From: RGIG8785 sp045655245
Lineage (GTDB): Bacteria > Bacillota > Clostridia > RGIG8785
Length of the DNA stretch: 27,634 nt
Reading direction: 5' to 3'
NCBI GenBank assembly: GCA_045655245.1
Contig: JAZOOX010000038.1
Location: forward strand, 1-27,634
Shown here: positions 7,684 through 16,124 of the stretch, one piece after another
How positions within the stretch are numbered: the stretch's first letter is position 1
How the letters are laid out: each line of letters starts with the position of its first letter
Program-made: the position numbers and the translations under genes
Notes under the pieces: model-generated
Seen by the model: only the letters and a program-made list of their open reading frames with translations
Database searches by the model: none
Told to the model about the DNA's origin: nothing

Positions 7684-8985
7684 ATGATGTATCAACCAGA
7701 AATCGAAGCAATATCCCGTGACGAGCTGACCGCTCTGCAAAGCGAACGCCTTTGCAAACAGGTGGCGCGGATGTACGAGAAAGTGGAACTTTTTCGTCAG
7801 CGGATGGATGAAAAGGGCTTAAAGCCCGAAGACATCCGCGGAGTCGAGGACTTGCATAAACTGCCCTTTTCTTATAAGCAGGACCTGCGGGATTACTATC
7901 CTTACGGTTTGTTTGCAGAGCCGTTGACCAACATCTGTCGTGTCCATGCCTCCAGCGGTACTACGGGAAAGCAGATTGTTGTCGGCTATACCGAAAACGA
8001 CTTAAAGCTCTGGAACGAATGCATCGGCCGTCAGCTCTATGCCGTTGGTGCAGGACAGGACGACATCGTTCAGGTGGCGTACGGCTACGGACTCTTTACC
8101 GGGGGGTTGGGTCTCCACGGCGGTGCTCAGCATATTGGCGCTACGGTTATCCCCAGTTCTTCAGGCAACACCCAGCGTCAGATTCAGACAATGATTGACT
8201 TTAAGGCAACCGTTTTGGGCTGTACCCCATCTTATGCCTTGTACTTGGGTGAGACCATCAATGAAATGGGTCTTAAAAACCAGCTGTCTTTAAAGGCGGG
8301 AATTTTTGGTGCCGAGCCATGGACCGAGGAGATGCGCAAACAAATTGAAGAAAAGCTGGGCATTAAAGCCTATGACATCTACGGCCTGTCTGAAATCATG
8401 GGCCCCGGAGTGGCTTACGAGTGTTCCGAGCAGAACGGAATGCACGTTTGTGAAGACCACTTCATCCCCGAAATCATCGACCCCCAAACCGAGGAAGTCC
8501 TGCCCTACGGCGAGGTGGGTGAGCTGGTCTTTACCACCATCACCAAGGAGGGCTTCCCTCTGATTCGTTACCGTACCCGCGACCTTTGCAAACTGGATAT
8601 CAGCCCTTGCGGTTGCGGCCGTACCCATGTACGGATGTGTAAGCCTATGGGTCGGAGCGATGATATGATGATTATTCGCGGGGTTAACGTATTCCCCTCC
8701 CAGATCGAAGAAGTGCTCTTAAAAGTGGGCGGCGGGATTACGCCTAACTACCAGCTGGTCATTGACCGCGTAAACCACTCGGATACTTTAGAAGTTCAGG
8801 TCGAAATGTCCGAAGCGCTCTTTGCCGACGACATCAAGACCATCGAAACCAAGAAGAACGAGATTCAAAACCGGTTAAAGAGTATTTTGGGTCTGTCTGC
8901 CAAGGTTACTCTGGTCAATCCCAAGGCCATTGCCCGCTCGGAAGGCAAGGCAAAACGGATTGTGGATTTAAGAAAGTTGCACTAA
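7684..8985 (+). CDS. paaK: phenylacetate-CoA ligase, PaaK type
   Basis: A 433-residue ANL enzyme of the PaaK branch, forming arylacetyl-CoA from phenylacetate, indoleacetate or related acids. Motifs: SSGTTGKQIVVGYTENDL (about 90-107), YGLSEIMGPGVAYEC, YRTRDLCKL, then MGRSDDMMIIRGVNVFPSQIEE, which is very characteristic of PaaK. The ATG at 7684 follows GAAGGGGG with correct spacing and lies one base after the iorB stop. A start at 7648 would overlap iorB. Pairing with iorAB and an ACT protein is a recurrent arrangement in anaerobes. It could act in either direction: acid activation for reductive carboxylation, or acid release during amino acid oxidation. Confidence 0.93.
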   Translation: MMYQPEIEAISRDELTALQSERLCKQVARMYEKVELFRQRMDEKGLKPEDIRGVEDLHKLPFSYKQDLRDYYPYGLFAEPLTNICRVHASSGTTGKQIVVGYTENDLKLWNECIGRQLYAVGAGQDDIVQVAYGYGLFTGGLGLHGGAQHIGATVIPSSSGNTQRQIQTMIDFKATVLGCTPSYALYLGETINEMGLKNQLSLKAGIFGAEPWTEEMRKQIEEKLGIKAYDIYGLSEIMGPGVAYECSEQNGMHVCEDHFIPEIIDPQTEEVLPYGEVGELVFTTITKEGFPLIRYRTRDLCKLDISPCGCGRTHVRMCKPMGRSDDMMIIRGVNVFPSQIEEVLLKVGGGITPNYQLVIDRVNHSDTLEVQVEMSEALFADDIKTIETKKNEIQNRLKSILGLSAKVTLVNPKAIARSEGKAKRIVDLRKLH

Positions 8986-8997
8986 GGAGGGTTTTTG

Positions 8998-9441
8998 ATG
9001 GAATTAAAACAGTTATCTGTATTTGTCGAAAACAAATCGGGGGCAGTCTCCTCGGTTTTGGACACCCTAAGTGAACACCATATTGATTTGTACGCTCTAT
9101 CCATTGCGGATACCGCCGATTTCGGTATTCTGCGCCTGATTGTCCGTGACCCCGAAGGCACCGCTGCACTTTTGCGGGAGCTGGGCTTTGTTGCCAAAAT
9201 CAACGGCGTCTTAGCCATTGCCGTTGACGACCGTCCCGGCGGGCTGGCAAAACCGCTGTCCCTACTTTCGGAAAAAGGCATTTCGGTGGAATACCTGTAC
9301 GCCTTTATGGCAAAAAGCGATGCAGGTGCACTGGTCATCCTGCGCACCGATCACCGTGACGAGGCAAAAACAATTTTGGACGCCAATGGCATCCGCACCC
9401 TAAACGCCAACGAGGTTTACAGCCAAAAAGCCCTTTCATAA
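8998..9441 (+). CDS. tandem ACT-domain protein
   Basis: A 147-residue protein with two ACT-like units: residues about 1-68 (LKQLSVFVENKSGAVSSVLDTL...) and about 70-140 (VLAIAVDDRPGGLAKPLSLLSEKGISVEYLYAF). ACT domains bind amino acids. A similar ACT protein often follows paaK and ior genes, where it presumably senses aromatic amino acids. ATG 8998 is chosen because AAGGAGGG (8984-8991) is well spaced; the TTG three bases earlier is less likely. It is last in the operon, followed by a terminator. Confidence 0.85.
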   Translation: MELKQLSVFVENKSGAVSSVLDTLSEHHIDLYALSIADTADFGILRLIVRDPEGTAALLRELGFVAKINGVLAIAVDDRPGGLAKPLSLLSEKGISVEYLYAFMAKSDAGALVILRTDHRDEAKTILDANGIRTLNANEVYSQKALS

Positions 9442-9449
9442 GCACCATG

Positions 9450-9478
9450 ACACCCGCTCAAAAGGCGGGTGTTATTTC
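9450..9478 (+). terminator. terminator of the aryl-acid operon
   Basis: ACACCCGC (9450-9457) pairs with GCGGGTGT (9465-9472), followed by a T-rich tail. The end of the tail overlaps the -35 box of the mrp promoter. Confidence 0.85.
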
Positions 9479-9507
9479 TTGACAGATGGGTAAAATAGGT
9501 CTATACT
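9479..9507 (+). promoter_or_regulatory. promoter of mrp unit
   Basis: TTGACA (9479-9484) and TATACT (9502-9507) spaced 17 bp. Confidence 0.85.
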
Positions 9508-9538
9508 GATAAAAGACCAATGAAAAGGAGCGATTATT

Positions 9539-10372
9539 GTGAGTGAATGCAATCACGATTGCAGTTCCTGCAGCAAGTCCTGCAGTGACCGCGATCCTAA
9601 AAGTTTTTTAGAAAAACCCCATGAACTGTCTAAAATCAAGCACGTTATCGGCGTTGTCAGCGGCAAAGGCGGCGTTGGCAAGTCCATGGTGACTTCCTTG
9701 CTGGCAGTTACCATGAAACGCGCAGGTTATAACGTAGCCGTATTGGACGCAGACATAACGGGTCCCTCGGTACCCCAAGCTTTTGGTATCCACGAAAAGG
9801 CAAAAGGGAACGAAATGGGCATCCTGCCGGTAACCTCTAAAACGGGTATCGAACTGATGTCGGTCAACCTGCTGTTGCCTGACGAGACCGATCCCGTTGT
9901 TTGGCGTGGACCTGTGATTTCGGGCACCGTTAAACAGTTCTGGACCGACGTGATCTGGGGGGATGTGGACTATATGTTTGTGGACATGCCTCCCGGTACG
10001 GGTGATGTTCCGCTGACCGTCTTCCAGTCCCTGCCATTAGACGGTATCGTGATCGTTACCTCGCCTCAGGATCTGGTTTCCATGATTGTAGAAAAAGCGC
10101 TGAAAATGGCACGGATGATGAATGTTCCTGTTTTGGGTATGGTCGAGAATATGAGTTATGCCCTTTGCCCCGATTGCGGGAAACGCATCGACATTTTTGG
10201 CGAAAGCAAGCTGATTGCGGTTTCTCAAAAGTTCTCTCTGCCGATTTTAGGGCAGTTGCCCATCAACCCCAAATTGGCAGGGGCAGTGGATGCAGGCTTA
10301 ATCGAACTCTTTGAAGGGGATTGGCTGGCAGACGCCCAAAAGGCACTGGAGACTTTAAAGAATGAGCAGTAA
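9539..10372 (+). CDS. mrp: Mrp/NBP35-type Fe-S cluster carrier ATPase
   Basis: A 277-residue P-loop ATPase that carries and delivers [4Fe-4S] clusters to apoproteins. The N-terminal cysteine set C4, C8, C11, C15 is of the kind seen in Nbp35-like members. The deviant Walker A SGKGGVGKS is at 41-49, DADITGPS at 71-78, FVDMPPGTGD at about 148-157, and the cluster-bridging CPDC (C211, C214) near the C-terminus. It starts with GTG, supported by AAAAGGAG eight bases earlier; no better start exists. It has its own promoter and overlaps the next gene by 11 bases. Serving the nearby IOR ferredoxin centres is possible but not shown. Confidence 0.93.
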   Translation: MSECNHDCSSCSKSCSDRDPKSFLEKPHELSKIKHVIGVVSGKGGVGKSMVTSLLAVTMKRAGYNVAVLDADITGPSVPQAFGIHEKAKGNEMGILPVTSKTGIELMSVNLLLPDETDPVVWRGPVISGTVKQFWTDVIWGDVDYMFVDMPPGTGDVPLTVFQSLPLDGIVIVTSPQDLVSMIVEKALKMARMMNVPVLGMVENMSYALCPDCGKRIDIFGESKLIAVSQKFSLPILGQLPINPKLAGAVDAGLIELFEGDWLADAQKALETLKNEQ

Positions 10373-10814
10373 GGCGACCCGCGCGCGGGAACTGTTTATG
10401 CAGGGCTATAACTGCGCCCAAGCCGTGTTTGGCGCTTTTTGCGAAGACTACGGCATGGACTTTGAAACGGGAATGCGGCTGGTGTCCTCTATGGGTGGCG
10501 GAATGGGTCGTATGCGTGAGGTTTGCGGTGCGGTCAGTGCAATGTTTTTGATTGACGGATTGGCGGAAGGGGATTTTGACCCTGCTGACCACAAGGGTAA
10601 GACCGAACACTACGCACGAATTCAAGCACTGGCAAACGCCTTTAAGGCAGAAAACGGGTCGATCATCTGCCGTGATCTGCTGGGAGCGCAAGCGGGTGAA
10701 AACACCCACGTTCCCGAAAAACGGACCGCCGAATACTATCAAAAACGGAGTTGTCCCGACTTGGTGTACTGCGCCGCGGAAATTTTAGAAAAGCATTTAA
10801 GAGACCTCGGTTAA
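10362..10814 (+). CDS. C_GCAxxG_C_C family protein, probable redox protein
   Basis: A 150-residue protein matching the C_GCAxxG_C_C family: GYNCAQAVFGAF (C18), GGGMGRMREVCGAVS (C55), ICRDLL (C103) and SCPDLVYCAAEIL (C131, C137). Members are often membrane-independent redox or metal-binding proteins of unknown role in anaerobes. It overlaps mrp by 11 bases, so it is translated from the same transcript. Cysteine spacing suggests a metal or Fe-S centre, which would fit with an Fe-S carrier as its partner, though this is inference. Confidence 0.88.
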   Translation: MSSKATRARELFMQGYNCAQAVFGAFCEDYGMDFETGMRLVSSMGGGMGRMREVCGAVSAMFLIDGLAEGDFDPADHKGKTEHYARIQALANAFKAENGSIICRDLLGAQAGENTHVPEKRTAEYYQKRSCPDLVYCAAEILEKHLRDLG

Positions 10815-10829
10815 GAGGTCTCTTTTTTT
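10800..10829 (+). terminator. terminator of the mrp unit
   Basis: AGAGACCTC (10800-10808) pairs with GAGGTCTCT (10815-10823), followed by six more T. The hairpin overlaps the last codons and the stop of the preceding gene. Confidence 0.93.
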
Positions 10830-10845
10830 CGGCAAAATAAAGCAC

Positions 10846-10874
10846 TTGCAATTATCGTTTTTTTGCGATATAAT
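10846..10874 (+). promoter_or_regulatory. promoter of the dehydratase gene
   Basis: TTGCAA (10846-10851) and TATAAT (10869-10874), spacing 17 bp, with a leader of about 60 bases. Confidence 0.8.
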
Positions 10875-10938
10875 GAAAGTAATTGTAACGACATCTTAGT
10901 GCGGCACCACTTACCATTATGGAAAAGAGGCTGAAACT

Positions 10939-12933
10939 TTGGAAAATATGAACCTAAAGCAGTATAAACCTGTGGGTGTAAAGCACCGTTCTCGGCATAT
11001 TTTGCTCTACGCCATCGATATTTCGACCATTCTGTTGGCATCCTTTTTGGTCTACTGGTTCTTTTTGGACAAAACTCCGTCCAATAACGATTGGTTTATC
11101 CACAGCGCCGTATTGGCACTGACCGTTTTGGTAGCCCGTATTTTGGCAGGTGTTTATGTTTTTGTTTGGCGTTATGCAGGTGCCATCAACTACTTAACCC
11201 TTTGCTTGTCCGACCTGATAGGTGGGATTGCTTTTTATGCTATCGAGCGGCTGGTGATTGACCGCCTGGGCGTCCAAAAGATCCCCTTCTTTGATATGGT
11301 CCTGGTTGCGCTGATTGCCTTATTGGCAACGGTTTTCTTCCGTTTTTTCTATCAGGCATTCCGGTCTCACCACTTGTTCCGTGCGATGGTCAACTGGTAC
11401 CACCGCCGTCTGGGCAAAGAACTGCCCCCGTCTGCCGCTCGCAATAAGCGGGAACAAAAGCGCATCGCTATCATTGGCGCGGGACAGCGGGGTGTATTGC
11501 TGGCCGACTCTTTAAGAAGCGACCCCAACGCCCAGTATACTCCCTATTGTTTCTTTGACCACGACACCCAAAAAGTGGGTAATACCGTTCGCGGACTTAA
11601 AATCTATCCCGTTGACAACACCACCATCCGTCGCATCCGCGATCTGCCCGTTCAGGAGATTGTTATTGCTATCCACGACCTGTCTCCCGAGCAGAAGATG
11701 GACCTCTTTGACTTTTACGAAAAAAGCGGGCTGAAGGTGCGAATTTATGACGTTCCGTCCATGGAGGAACGGAATGCCCACAAACGCATTCGTGACATCC
11801 GTATCGAGGACTTGCTCTTCCGCGATGCCATCTCGGTTGTCGGCGGAAACTTAAGCAAGGTCTACGGCGGCAAGACGGTAATGATTACAGGAGGTGGCGG
11901 GTCTATCGGTTCTGAGCTTTGCCGTCAAATCGCCAAGTTGGAACCCCAAAAGCTGATTATTTTAGACATTTACGAAAACAATGTGTACGAGATCCAGCAA
12001 GAACTCCGTCGCGAGTACGGCGACCGTCTGAATGTGGTTTGCGAAATCGCATCTGTCCGTGATGCGGAAAAGATTGAAGCAATCTTTATGGAGCATCGCC
12101 CCGAAGTTGTTTTCCACGCCGCCGCACATAAGCATGTGCCGCTGATGGAAGACTGCTGTGACGAAGCGGTAAAGAACAATGTTTTCGGCACCTTTAATAT
12201 GGCAAATGCCGCCGAAAAAACAGGGGTCGGTAAGTTCATCATGATTTCTACCGACAAGGCGGTTAACCCCACCAATATCATGGGCGCTACCAAACGTCTT
12301 TGTGAGATGATTATCCAGAGTAAGAAGGACAGCGCCACCGACTTTGTTGCCGTGCGGTTTGGTAATGTGTTGGGCAGCAACGGCAGTGTTATCCCCCTCT
12401 TTATGCGCCAGATCGAAAACGGCGGGCCCATCACCATTACCGATAAGCGGATTGTTCGTTATTTTATGACCATTCCCGAAGCAGCCCAGTTGGTGATGCA
12501 GGCGGGTGCTTCCGCTGCCAAGGGCGATATTTATGTATTGGATATGGGCAAGCCTATGCAAATTCTGACCCTTGCCGAGAATATGATCCGTCTGGCAGGG
12601 TTAAAGCCTTACGAGGACATTGATATTCAGGAAATCGGTTTACGTCCCGGCGAAAAGCTCTACGAAGAACTGTTGATGAAAACCGAGGAATTGGACAAGA
12701 CCGACAACGAAAAAATCTTTATTGAGCGGGAACGAAAGATCCCGCGGGAGGAACTGCTGGAAAAACTTAAAATTGTGGATCGTGCCCTGTTGACCCGTGA
12801 CAACAACGCGATTCGTCAGGCGATGATGGAAGTTGTGCCTACTTACCGCAATGCGGATGTTGTCAACCGCGACGCAATTAATGCCGAAGAAATGCGGAAC
12901 GCAAGGACCAGCGAAGAAGTGGCAGGTGTATAA
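10939..12933 (+). CDS. membrane-anchored nucleotide-sugar dehydratase, CapD/PglF type
   Basis: A 664-residue protein with about four N-terminal membrane helices (about 22-140), a first Rossmann-like domain with IGAGQRG (179-185), then the SDR domain GGGGSIGSE (318-326). The active region STDKAVNPTNIMGATK (437-452) has Met448 where classical SDR enzymes have Tyr, with Lys452 retained. This is the pattern of UDP-GlcNAc 4,6-dehydratases such as WbpM and PglF. A role in making a modified sugar for capsule, glycan or glycoprotein is likely. TTG is chosen as start because AAGAGG is nine bases upstream; ATG 10948 would be too far. It stands alone with promoter and terminator, no glycan genes adjacent. 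Confidence 0.9.
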   Translation: MENMNLKQYKPVGVKHRSRHILLYAIDISTILLASFLVYWFFLDKTPSNNDWFIHSAVLALTVLVARILAGVYVFVWRYAGAINYLTLCLSDLIGGIAFYAIERLVIDRLGVQKIPFFDMVLVALIALLATVFFRFFYQAFRSHHLFRAMVNWYHRRLGKELPPSAARNKREQKRIAIIGAGQRGVLLADSLRSDPNAQYTPYCFFDHDTQKVGNTVRGLKIYPVDNTTIRRIRDLPVQEIVIAIHDLSPEQKMDLFDFYEKSGLKVRIYDVPSMEERNAHKRIRDIRIEDLLFRDAISVVGGNLSKVYGGKTVMITGGGGSIGSELCRQIAKLEPQKLIILDIYENNVYEIQQELRREYGDRLNVVCEIASVRDAEKIEAIFMEHRPEVVFHAAAHKHVPLMEDCCDEAVKNNVFGTFNMANAAEKTGVGKFIMISTDKAVNPTNIMGATKRLCEMIIQSKKDSATDFVAVRFGNVLGSNGSVIPLFMRQIENGGPITITDKRIVRYFMTIPEAAQLVMQAGASAAKGDIYVLDMGKPMQILTLAENMIRLAGLKPYEDIDIQEIGLRPGEKLYEELLMKTEELDKTDNEKIFIERERKIPREELLEKLKIVDRALLTRDNNAIRQAMMEVVPTYRNADVVNRDAINAEEMRNARTSEEVAGV

Positions 12934-12937
12934 AAAT

Positions 12938-12968
12938 AAAACGGTTAAGCAATTTGCTTAACCGTTTT
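12938..12968. terminator. bidirectional terminator between dehydratase and znuB
   Basis: AAAACGGTTAAGC (12938-12950) and GCTTAACCGTTTT (12956-12968) form a 13-bp stem with A-tract and T-tract flanks. The minus-strand znuB stop codon (12958-12960) lies inside it. Confidence 0.93.
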
Positions 12969-13770
12969 TTATTGTTCGTTTTATTGGTAAGAGGATCAAG
13001 TATACCGCGGTTGATAACAGTACAATAACCGCTCCTGACGAGATGTTTAGGAAATAAGAAAGGGCAAGACCCGCCAGTGAAAAGACCACGCCCAAAACAG
13101 CTGAAAGGGAAAGCCGTGTTGCCAACCGCTGGGTCAGCAGAGCGGCGCAGGCGGCAGGGAGAGTTAGTTGAGCGAGCATCAGGATGATCCCTGCTACCCG
13201 AATCAGTGCTACCACCGAAAGGGAAACAAGCACCAAAATGGTGTATTCTAAAAAGGTGGTACGGATGCCCGACACCCGTGCAAACTCAGGATCGAACAAG
13301 GTGGCAAGAAGGTCATCGTAAAAAACCCGTAAAAAAAGCAGAAAGAGGAAGGCGACCCCCGTCAAAAACCACAAATCGCTTTGGCTGACTGCTAAAATGT
13401 TGCCAAAAAGGTAAGAGTTGATATCGGGCGGGTATCCGTCGATCAGACCGATAAAAAGGACGCCCAGCGCCATTCCTGCCGACCAGAAGATTGCTGTCAG
13501 CACATCCGCTTTCTGCCCGCCTTTTTTCTGCAACGCGCCGATGCCAAAGGCGGCCGCCAATGCAAAACCAACGGCACCCAGCATGGGGCTGATGCCCAAA
13601 AGGTAGCCCAGCCCGACACCACCGTAGGCGGTGTGGGCAATGCCGCCGCTCATCATAACCAGCTTCTTTTCAATGACCAAAACGCCGCAGATTCCGCCCA
13701 ACACCCCTGCTAAAATACAGGCGATAGCGGCATACTGCAAGAAGGAATAGGAAAAAAGTCCGTTAATCAT
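12958..13770 (-). CDS. znuB: metal ABC transporter permease
   Basis: A 270-residue inner-membrane permease of the ABC-3 family for Zn2+/Mn2+. It has eight or so hydrophobic segments and the family region KKLVMMSGGIAHTAYGGVGL near residues 35-54. It overlaps znuC by eight bases and ends inside the shared terminator, so it is the last gene of the leftward zip-znuA-znuC-znuB operon. The cognate metal is not shown by the permease; zinc is inferred from the adjacent ZIP transporter and ZnuA-like protein. Confidence 0.92.
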   Translation of the reverse strand: MINGLFSYSFLQYAAIACILAGVLGGICGVLVIEKKLVMMSGGIAHTAYGGVGLGYLLGISPMLGAVGFALAAAFGIGALQKKGGQKADVLTAIFWSAGMALGVLFIGLIDGYPPDINSYLFGNILAVSQSDLWFLTGVAFLFLLFLRVFYDDLLATLFDPEFARVSGIRTTFLEYTILVLVSLSVVALIRVAGIILMLAQLTLPAACAALLTQRLATRLSLSAVLGVVFSLAGLALSYFLNISSGAVIVLLSTAVYLILLPIKRTIKNG

Positions 13771-14461
13771 GACAGTTCCCTCCCGTCAGATAAGTGTTCA
13801 TCCGTGCGGCGGTCAGGGTGGGTGCACCGTCATAAAGGAGACGGTCACCCAGGCAAATGAGACGGCTTACCGTCCCGCTCAGGACCGAAATATCGTGGGT
13901 CACCATTACCACCGTCTTTTCGGGTGCTAGTTTTTTTAAGGCAAAATGAATCTGCTCGCGGCTTAGGGGGTCGACATTTGCTGTTGGCTCGTCCAATAAA
14001 AGCAGGTCGGGGTCGGACAAGAGTGTTCGTGCCAACAAAAGCCGCTGAAACTCGCCCCCTGAAAGGGCGGAAATCTGACGGCCTTTATAATGTTCGCAAA
14101 GCCCTGCTTGCTGCAGACAGGCATCCAGCTTTGTTTCGTCGTACTTTTTAGAGAAAAGCCGGGGATGGAGTCCCGCACCCAGGGTTGCGGTGGTCAGCAC
14201 CTCCCGTACGGTGATGGGAAACCGGCGGTCCACCGACGAGGACTGGGGGACATACCCAATCCGTTTAGCGGAGAGTGTGACACTTCCGCCGCTGGGTTGT
14301 AAAAACCCTAAAACGGTGCGGATTAAGGTGGTCTTGCCGCCGCCGTTGGGACCCATAATCGCCACGAACTCGCCGCGGTCAATCCCGAAGGAGACTTTGC
14401 TTAAGGCAGTGTGACCGCCGTAGCAAACGGTGAGGTCGCAGACTTCAAGGATTCGACTCAA
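13763..14461 (-). CDS. znuC: metal ABC transporter ATP-binding protein
   Basis: A 232-residue ABC ATPase. Walker A GPNGGGKTT (37-45), Q-loop near VPQSS, signature LSGGEFQR (133-140), Walker B LLLLDEPT (153-160) and the H-loop VTHD are all intact. It starts with TTG (minus codon at 14459-14461) that overlaps the znuA stop as TTGA; AGGCG upstream serves as ribosome site. No in-frame ATG is near, so the rare start coupled to znuA termination is the best choice. Confidence 0.92.
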   Translation of the reverse strand: MSRILEVCDLTVCYGGHTALSKVSFGIDRGEFVAIMGPNGGGKTTLIRTVLGFLQPSGGSVTLSAKRIGYVPQSSSVDRRFPITVREVLTTATLGAGLHPRLFSKKYDETKLDACLQQAGLCEHYKGRQISALSGGEFQRLLLARTLLSDPDLLLLDEPTANVDPLSREQIHFALKKLAPEKTVVMVTHDISVLSGTVSRLICLGDRLLYDGAPTLTAARMNTYLTGGNCHD

Positions 14462-15309
14462 TGGTTCATCGCCTCGCTAATCGTTTTCGCCATGGTGCGA
14501 AGATTTTCAATATACGCTTCGGAAAGAGGGTCTAACGCCACCGTTGTCCCCGACAGTTCGCGGGCAAAGGCTTCTGCCTGACGGGAGTTGATCTCCTCCT
14601 GGTAAAAGATGACCCGAACCTTTTCTTCCCGCGCCAGATCCACCAGCTCGGAAATTCGTCTTGGCGAAGCTTCCTTGCCGTCTTCCTGCAGGGCAATCAT
14701 CTCCAGACCGAAGTCATCGGCAAAGTATCCAAAAGCGGGGTGAAAGACCAAAAAGGTGCGGTTGTTTACATTCTGCAAGGTTTCGGTCAACTGTGCTTCT
14801 ACCTCAGCAATTTCACTTAAAAAGACCGATTTGTTATGTTCAAAAAGGGAAGCGTGTTCGGGATCTAAGGCAGAGAGTACTGTTGCAATCTCCTCCACCA
14901 TGACTGCCGCCCGCTTGGGGGAGAGCCAACGGTGGGGGTCTGTGGTTTCGCCGATCATCCGCGGGGGATAGCGGCTGTCACATACCTTGTCCAAAAAGAC
15001 GGTTTCGGTTTCGGGGTTCAAATGGGGGAGAATTGCCTCCGCCTCGGCAGGTACCCCTACCGAAAAATAGACGTCTGCCCCAAACGCCGTTGTCAGTTCT
15101 TTGGGCGTGGGGGCATAGATTTCGGGGCTGTAACCCTTTGGAACCATGGTCTGTACCGTGCAAAGATCACCTGCAACCGCCTGAACAAAGGCGGCAACAG
15201 GAGGGATGGCAACGGCAATATGCAGTTTTTCCTTTTGGGGTGCGGGGGTGCAACCGCAAACACTTGCCAAAAGGGCACAACACAAAAGCAATGCGAATAC
15301 TCGTTTCAT
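14458..15309 (-). CDS. znuA: metal ABC transporter substrate-binding lipoprotein, ZnuA-like
   Basis: A 283-residue extracytoplasmic cluster A-I binding protein. The signal peptide runs to VCGC with lipid-bearing Cys20. Expected metal ligands: H126 (DPHRWLSP), H190 (VFHPAFGYF) and D260 (ALDPLSEAY) are present. The first ligand motif, normally P-H-x-Y-x-PTP, reads SPEIYAPTP, so Glu63 replaces the histidine. No His-rich loop is seen. The change may alter affinity or metal preference. ATG follows the ZIP gene stop by three bases. Symbol is by family and operon; zinc is likely but not proven. Confidence 0.88.
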   Translation of the reverse strand: MKRVFALLLCCALLASVCGCTPAPQKEKLHIAVAIPPVAAFVQAVAGDLCTVQTMVPKGYSPEIYAPTPKELTTAFGADVYFSVGVPAEAEAILPHLNPETETVFLDKVCDSRYPPRMIGETTDPHRWLSPKRAAVMVEEIATVLSALDPEHASLFEHNKSVFLSEIAEVEAQLTETLQNVNNRTFLVFHPAFGYFADDFGLEMIALQEDGKEASPRRISELVDLAREEKVRVIFYQEEINSRQAEAFARELSGTTVALDPLSEAYIENLRTMAKTISEAMNH

Positions 15310-15312
15310 TTT

Positions 15313-16068
15313 TTACCCCAATAACACATCAGAAACCAACATTACACAAAACCCGATTAAAAGCGCGAAGGTCGCCGCCCGTTCCGAACCGTGGGAATGG
15401 GTTTCGGGAATCATTTCGTCACTGATAATAAAGAGCATGGTGCCACCTGCAAAAGCAAGGGCAAAAGGCAGGATCGCCTGAGATACCGAGACGGCAAAAT
15501 ACCCCAACAGGGTGCCGACTACTTCCACCAATCCGGTTGCCAAAGCGCAGAGGAAGGTTTTTCCCGGCTTGACGCCTGCGGCAAGCATCGGACCGATAAC
15601 GACCATCCCCTCGGGGATGTTTTGCAGGGCGATACCCCCTGCAATCAAAAAGGCTTCTGCAATGTTCCCCGAGCCAAAGCCGACACCTGCGGCAATCCCT
15701 TCGGGAAGGTTATGGATGCCGATGGCAATGACAAAGAGCAGTACATGACTTAATCGGGAGCTATCCTCGGCAGAGGCAGACTCCGGCCCGACCAGTTTGT
15801 GCAGGTGAGGGACGACCTTATCAATCAAATTCAGCGCCAACGCACCGATAAAGATGCCGGAGACGGCGTAAACAAGACCGAACTTTCCGCCGTACTCAAC
15901 GGAAGGTAAAATCAGCCCCAGTACTGCTGCCGCCAACATAATCCCTGCGGCAAAGGACAGAACAATATCTGCAAAGTGATGGGAAATCCGCCGAAAAATA
16001 AATCCGATGAGCGCACCGATCACGGTGGCGCCGCCGACACCAAAGGCTGTAATTAATATCATTTGCAT
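15313..16068 (-). CDS. ZIP family metal transporter
   Basis: A 251-residue ZIP transporter of the ZupT/GufA group with eight predicted helices. The metal-path motifs are HNLPEG (119-124) in TM4 and QNIPEG (149-154) in TM5; Q149 stands where many homologues have H or Q. A His-bearing loop VVPHLHKL follows TM3. It is the first gene of the leftward metal operon, with AAGGAG before ATG and a promoter at 16092-16120. Pairing a ZIP channel with a Znu ABC importer in one transcript suggests high- and low-affinity import of the same ion. Confidence 0.92.
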   Translation of the reverse strand: MQMILITAFGVGGATVIGALIGFIFRRISHHFADIVLSFAAGIMLAAAVLGLILPSVEYGGKFGLVYAVSGIFIGALALNLIDKVVPHLHKLVGPESASAEDSSRLSHVLLFVIAIGIHNLPEGIAAGVGFGSGNIAEAFLIAGGIALQNIPEGMVVIGPMLAAGVKPGKTFLCALATGLVEVVGTLLGYFAVSVSQAILPFALAFAGGTMLFIISDEMIPETHSHGSERAATFALLIGFCVMLVSDVLLG

Positions 16069-16091
16069 AGTCGTACATCTCCTTCCTTATA

Positions 16092-16120
16092 ATAGTATTT
16101 GATTTTTCCTGTTTTGTCAA
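16092..16120 (-). promoter_or_regulatory. promoter of zip-znuACB operon
   Basis: Minus-strand TTGACA (16115-16120), 17-bp spacer, TACTAT (16092-16097). I see no clear Zur/Fur palindrome overlapping it. Confidence 0.75.
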
Positions 16121-16124
16121 GAAG

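Noticed and set aside
10939..12933. Start of a larger capsule or glycosylation cluster
   Set aside because: The gene has its own promoter and a terminator, and the next genes are metal transporters.
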